The notes under the pieces were generated by a model. The model was not told the DNA's origin. It was given only the letters and a program-made list of their open reading frames with translations, and ran no database searches. From Chara braunii (Eukaryota; Streptophyta; Charophyceae; Charales; Characeae), in contig BFEA01000674.1 in NCBI GenBank assembly GCA_003427395.1, positions 99,088 to 121,200 of the forward strand: a stretch of DNA of 22,113 nt, given 5' to 3'. The stretch's first letter is position 1; each line of letters starts with the position of its first letter. Both the position numbers and the translations under genes were made by a program. This document shows positions 17,820 through 22,113 of the stretch, piece after piece.

Positions 17820-17957
17820 ATGCGGAAGCGCTGCTACAGCGACTTGTGCAAGGTGGTCTGCAGTATGCCCGAAGACGAAGTGGGCGAGAAGGAGAGCTTA
17901 GCCATAGCGATAGGGGTAGCAGCGGCCATAGCCTCCATAGCTGATAGAAGAGTGTAG
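17820..17957 (+). CDS. small 45-aa ORF downstream of a TATA box, unknown
   Basis: ATG at 17820, stop TAG at 17955-17957. The peptide begins MRKRCYSDLCK, has an acidic middle (PEDEVGEKES) and ends in an Ala/Ile-rich stretch followed by Arg (AIGVAAAIASIADRRV). I do not recognise a domain. The acidic-then-Ala-rich-then-Arg pattern is loosely like the N-terminus of PIF/Harbinger-type nuclease proteins, which I mention only as a guess. It may instead be a chance frame in an LTR R/U5 region. It is followed by a GT-rich repeat with no continuation. Confidence 0.25.
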   Translation: MRKRCYSDLCKVVCSMPEDEVGEKESLAIAIGVAAAIASIADRRV

Positions 17958-18000
17958 CGTGTGTGTGTATGCGTGTGTGTACAGTGTGACGCGTGTGGGA
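17956..18000. repeat. GT-rich imperfect microsatellite
   Basis: Interrupted GTGTGT tracts, giving a Thr-His-rich frame on the minus strand that is not taken as coding. Confidence 0.8.
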
Positions 18001-18635
18001 TATCCAGGGTGATCCTAAGTTGAGGGTGAGGGAACAGAAGAGCGGGGCGCAGTGGCGAACAGGGAATTGCACAGGCGCTGATGCGCCATAGCCATCTGAA
18101 GCGAACTTGTATCTGAACTGTGTTCTTGGTTTCCATATCGCTGAGTTTTGAGTGGGCGCTTGTCGCCAGATTGCTGCACTACCTGTTTACATGCATGTTG
18201 GAGTGCGGAAGAAAGCGAGTCTGATTGCAATACAGTGGTGGTGGTTATTTTGTATTCTCACCTGACTCTCACTTGCTGGGTTATTCGGTTTGCCTAACCT
18301 TTCATGAATGTTGGGTTATCATGGTACTGGCGTATTTTGCATACCAAAATGGTCCATGGTGACGGAATGCCATATTCGGAGTATGGTGGTACTGTAGATT
18401 GAAGCGGTTTGACCACATGAAAGGTGGTACACAAAATGGTGTTCAACCCTGGCTTCAGATGTAAAAGCTGACTCTTTCTCATTGTGAGGGAAACATGGTT
18501 TCTTCTGATGCCTTCCAGCCATCTGTATGTCAAGGGTACTGCTGTTCAATAGCAATGTTTTGCTGGGTTGCCTGTCTACTATAAAGTTATTTGCAGGTTA
18601 TGGTGGAGTTTCCCTTGCCCCTAGTATTCGTACTG
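18001..18635. other. unassigned DNA
   Basis: No recognisable domain in any frame. T-rich, with several short open frames of no apparent meaning. It ends in an AATAAA hexamer and a poly(T) run. Confidence 0.5.
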
Positions 18636-18641
18636 AATAAA
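18636..18641 (+). terminator. AATAAA polyadenylation-signal-like hexamer
   Basis: Canonical AATAAA just before a 27-nt T run. No transcript could be assigned to it. Confidence 0.25.
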
Positions 18642-18644
18642 GGC

Positions 18645-18671
18645 TTTTTTTTTTTTTTTTTTTTTTTTTTT
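18645..18671. repeat. poly(T) tract, 27 nt
   Basis: Homopolymer of 27 T. It could be the poly(A) tail of a minus-strand retrocopy whose body would lie above 18671. No such body was recognised. Confidence 0.9.
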
Positions 18672-19234
18672 CACCGGACAATGCTTTGGTCTATTCATGG
18701 GGAGGACCACGTGCTGCGAACTGGGCACAGTGTCCCTTGTGGGAATATACAGAACATTTGAGCTACCGGGCCAGTACCCGGCTCCAGCTAAGGTTAACAT
18801 GGATCGTCACAAACAATTGCAGGCCTCACCTCACCACTCCTGAAATGTGCCAACTGGAGCATGCATCTGCTGCAAAAACATGGAAAGATACACCTGCCAT
18901 GGGTTTTGTCTCTTGCGCATTCCGTGACTGATGTGGCGATTTTCTAAGTGGCATCTGTGTTCAACAGTGAAAGATACACCCGCCATGGGTTTTGTCTTTT
19001 TTGCAATGCGGCATAATTCCATCCTGCTTTTGACCTTTGTGGAGACTACTTATGGATTCTCAAGATTCAACAACAGTGTTTCAGGCATTGGCAAACTTCT
19101 GAATTTCCTCCCCCTATCCATGACCTTCTGTCTTTCTCTTGACGTCTGGATTATTTGTCTCTGGACGGTCAGCATGGTTTTAAAGTTTAAACTTTTGGTG
19201 GCTGCATGCATTTTCTGATAATTTGACCACACAG
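18672..19234. other. unassigned DNA with a short duplication
   Basis: No recognised gene. A 38-bp unit occurs at 18883-18920 and again at 18969-19006. In each copy one frame reads KDTPAMGFV, but the two lie in different frames and are interrupted between copies. The end of the block (CTGATAATTTGACCACACAG) looks like a branch point and splice acceptor. Confidence 0.45.
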
Positions 19235-19354
19235 GTTCTGCTGACAGAGCGGTGCCTCTCACGAGTATATGACATTGCAGACAATGAAGAGCAGGACGAT
19301 GATGAGCTCCTGAATTCTATGTTGAGAACTTCACGAATACTCCACCTTTCAGAG
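19235..19354 (+). CDS. orphan exon-like block, unknown gene
   Basis: A 120-bp block open in one frame (40 codons, phase 0 at both ends) is preceded by a good acceptor (ACCACACAG) and followed by GAG/GTCAGG, a possible donor. The peptide is acidic and well formed, with LLTERCLSRVYDIADNEEQD and then SMLRTSRILHL, unlike the low-complexity frames nearby. I do not recognise the protein. No convincing partner exons were seen within the window, so it may be an exon of a dispersed gene or a captured fragment. Confidence 0.3.
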
Positions 19355-19457
19355 GTCAGGCATGAGTTCTATATCTTAGTGGTGATTTCCCACATCCCGT
19401 GTGCTTAAAAGTTGTGATGGTGACTGTTGTTGACCTACTGCAAGCAGGAGAGGTTAG

Positions 19458-19788
19458 TTAAGAACTTCTTTATATGCAATATTTTTTGTGAATGCTGTTT
19501 CGAGGAGGGACATAAAATTTGATATTGTTTAATAATGTTATACATTTTTGCCCAAAAAATTGCCGCGTCTAGCTGGCCGTGGGCAAGGGCAGGTTTCTGC
19601 AGATCAATGTTGGGCAAAAGCTTAAGAACTTCTTTATATGCAATATTTTTGTAAATGCTGTTTCGAGGAGGGACAGAAAATTGGATATTGTTTAATAATG
19701 TTATACATTTTTGCCCAGAAAATTGCCATGTCTAGCTGGCCAGGGGCAAGGGCAGGTTTCTGCAGATCAATGCCTGTGTTGGCAAAAG
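19458..19788. repeat. 164-bp tandem duplication
   Basis: Copy 1 (19458-19620) and copy 2 (19622-19788) align along their whole length with a 164-bp period and only about a dozen differences, including a short insertion near the end of copy 2. Both begin TTAAGAACTTCTTTATATGC and end GGCAAAAG. Confidence 0.93.
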
Positions 19789-21647
19789 TTTAGTCCGGAG
19801 ATTTGTTGGAACCTTGTCAAAGTGAAGGGCAAAGTACGATTGAAGTTCACGATATAGTTGATTTTATTGACCCTCTCCCAGCATATGCAGCGTGAAGGGA
19901 TGATTATTTGATGTCGGCATTAAATCACCCCTCCAACCTTCCTTTCAATTTAGATGACGTTATCCCCTATAGAATTGGGAGAAAAGAATATCACATCCAC
20001 ACAGCGCACAAGCTCCGCCCTTGGTGTTTTCGCTGCAAAGTGTAGGGCCACCTAAGTTCAGACCCCTCATGTGCTCAGAGTCCACTCCGTAGACAGAGAG
20101 TGACAGGGAGATTGACTTGAGACCCTTTTAAGACCAATCTTTGGAGGACGGTAGACCCGCGACATTCAGGTTGGGTCTATGTAGAGGGCTCCAACAAGGG
20201 TGGAGGTCTCGGAGGTTGGACTTGGGAAAGGCAAGGGGAATCGAACTGGAATCCAGGCCTCCAGATAGCTGGACTCCTCCGGAGACAACGATCAAGGCAC
20301 CAGTTACAGTTCCCCTCCAGCCTCCACCAGGGACAGAGGCTATAACTCAAACCCCCCAACAAGGGAAACAGTCAATGGGTAGGCCTAAGAAAAGTCTTCT
20401 GCTGGAGCCAAACCCCCAAGATTATATGCAGGATACTATACTTCCCCTTGTACCGGGCGGTTCCCCAGGGGAACGGGTTTCTGTACCAGAAGGTAGTGGC
20501 CAGAACCAAAATGATAACTACTTGACAGCCTCTCATCAACATCTGGATCTAAGGCAACAAATACAGCAGACGAATCAGGATCTGGATGAGGAACAGGAAC
20601 AACTTCTGGAAAAGGAAGAACCGCTAATAAGGGAAAAAAGAAAGAAACAAAAAACAAGGAAAAAAAAAGAATTATAATTAAGGGAAGGACATCCCAGCAA
20701 CAGGATACTCCAAGGGGGGGTGGTTTCTGCCGATGAGGGACATGAGGGAGGCCCTGCAGATTTCAATCAAGGAAAAGTGGTGCCTACGGCAGACGCTGTG
20801 CAATCTACGAAAGACTGTGGAAATGGACCCTGAACAACAACAAGAAATTTTGCAGGATCCATTTAGGGACGCATTTGGGCCGGCCCCTATGAAGGTGGAT
20901 TCCCAACAGGTTCCCACTGATGTCCCCATGACAGATGCTTCCGCCCCCCCCCCAATGCAAGGGAGGATCATGCCTATATCCCTTTGGAGCAAAAAGTATC
21001 CCAGCTCACTGACTGGATAGTCCAACAATTGAAACTGAAATTTGGAGCAGCCATGCCATGGTTGAGTTTTGGGACACTCCATAAGTACAATTATTTACTA
21101 TGCTGAATAATAGTCCGAGTTTGGAGACAGTTCTGCAGCAGGGGCTTCCGTCCGGGGCACACTGGCCTGCGGTGAGCCAGAGGATGCTTCAAACTGTTTT
21201 AACAATGTTCCCCCCCCCCCGTCCCTCCCCCCCCCACATCACAAGATGCATCTGCCTGCACAAGGGTGAAGGAAATTGGGTCTGAAATACTACCAGCAGT
21301 ATCAATGCCGCATCTAGCAAGGGGGGATGCAATCAGCTCTCTGAGCCAGTTTGTGTTCCAGATGTTTCTTTGGCCTTGACCTTACAAAGCACACAAGTGA
21401 ATCAACAGGTGTCAGATGATGGGGGAAAATCTTCCTCTCTTGAAGAACTTGGGATAAAATTGGAAACTAAGGATTTGATTCAAGCAGAAATTTATGTAAG
21501 TGGCACAAGGCGAGACTTTCCCTACCAGACGACGACGAGCAACGGCGTGCAGCACAGTTTAAGTTCACCAAGACTTGGCTGGTTGAAGGAAAAGTTGCTG
21601 AGATAAAGAACTCTTATCTACGATGGAAGGAATGGCACAACTCATGA
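19690..21647 (+). pseudogene. degraded LINE ORF1-like (zinc-knuckle) gene
   Basis: A coherent but broken coding region. From about 19700 one frame reads QVSADQCLCWQKFSPEICW. Another continues NLPFNLDDVIPYRIGRKEYH into a zinc-knuckle-like motif near 20025-20075, CFRC, then a TAG codon, GHL and a further Cys. After it come a Pro/Gln-rich linker (20141-20677) ending in a Glu/Lys-rich stretch, then acidic/Pro-rich and hydrophobic segments (20733-21095, 21370-21606). The tail is FKFTKTWLVEGKVAEIKNSYL, ending at TGA 21645-21647. Zinc knuckle plus low-complexity linker fit a plant LINE ORF1; a gag-like protein is the alternative. No reverse transcriptase follows in the window. Confidence 0.5.
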
Positions 21648-22113
21648 GGGGATAGGAGAGGACCAAGATACTTCACGACAGATAAAGAGGAATAGGGAGG
21701 GAAGAGATATATGGGTAAGGTTTGAAGCTAGAAGAGTGGCACAACTCTGTCAAGTCTGTAGGCCAGATGGTTAATCAGGTACACGAAGATCCGTCTCCAA
21801 TCTGGGCCTAGATGAACATCCGAGACATACNTATGATAGACGACAGCAGATTTTTCACAGGGAATAGATGGAGAAATAGATTAAGGCGGCCCAGATTTTA
21901 AGGGCAGGGTACAAGCAGAAACAGGATAAACACGGAGCAGAAGGATAGAGATTAAAAAAGAGGTCCAGGGTGCAAAGGTTCAAAGGATGTAGATAGGGTT
22001 TGGGTTTCAAGTGTGACCTTTTAGAAGAACGAGCAGGAGAGCAACAGTGGCAGCACTGAAAAGGAGCCTTCATAGTTAGGAAAAGGTACACAAGACTAAC
22101 TAGGTTTTAGGGT
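21648..22113. other. unassigned DNA at right edge
   Basis: Purine-rich plus strand, one ambiguous base (21832), no recognised gene. It could be the continuation of the LINE-like element. Confidence 0.4.

Noticed and set aside
1-22113. CRISPR array or bacterial defence system
   Set aside because: No regularly spaced repeats with unique spacers. All recognised coding content is eukaryotic retrotransposon.

Overview
This is a stretch of eukaryotic nuclear DNA made almost entirely of decayed retrotransposons separated by unrecognised, low-complexity sequence. The chromodomain-bearing Ty3/gypsy elements (chromoviruses), the plant-style LINE with a C-terminal zinc-binding domain, the long dinucleotide microsatellites and the absence of any bacterial gene organisation suggest a streptophyte (plant or charophyte alga, a Chara-like genome being my guess). 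Taxonomy is inference only. I see no intact host gene and no rRNA. There is one tRNA-like sequence, and it is degraded.

Layout. 1-2440: (CA)n, then a 76-bp (TC)38 microsatellite, a C-rich tract with a TATA-like site, and unassigned DNA. 2440-4384 (+): 5'-truncated LINE, with the reverse transcriptase C-terminus, a zf-RVT zinc-binding domain and a poly(A) tail, broken by stops and frameshifts. 4404-4620: A/T palindrome and a minus-strand tRNA-like (SINE-like) sequence. 4620-5790: unassigned DNA with a perfect 21-bp inverted repeat. 5793-10514 (-): chromovirus-like element A, with gag, zinc knuckle, protease, reverse transcriptase, RNase H and integrase in order; it is cut off inside the integrase and full of in-frame stops. 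10515-13310: possible leader/LTR sequence of A, a primer-binding-site-like motif, microsatellites and the candidate 3' LTR of element C. 13311-15350 (-): element C, a second chromovirus lineage (RNase H, integrase, chromodomain). 15351-17243 (+): element B, a third and best-preserved fragment (RNase H, integrase, chromodomain). C and B meet head to head at an AAGCTT hexamer, each cut at almost the same point of RNase H. 17244-17960: repeats and hairpins, then a TATA box and a 45-codon ORF, possibly B's LTR or the start of another gene. 17960-19440: unassigned, with a poly(T) tract, a short direct duplication and one orphan exon-like block. 19458-19788: 164-bp tandem duplication. 19690-21647 (+): degraded LINE ORF1-like gene with a zinc knuckle. 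21648-22113: nothing recognised.

The genes do not form a working pathway. Each retroelement once encoded its own replication proteins, and all are now inactive by several independent lesions. The points most worth a second look are the C/B head-to-head junction, the excess of TAG stops in element A, the 28-bp frameshifting duplication in element C, the tandem duplication ahead of the ORF1 remnant, and the small TATA-driven ORF after element B. I found no convincing undescribed functional system.
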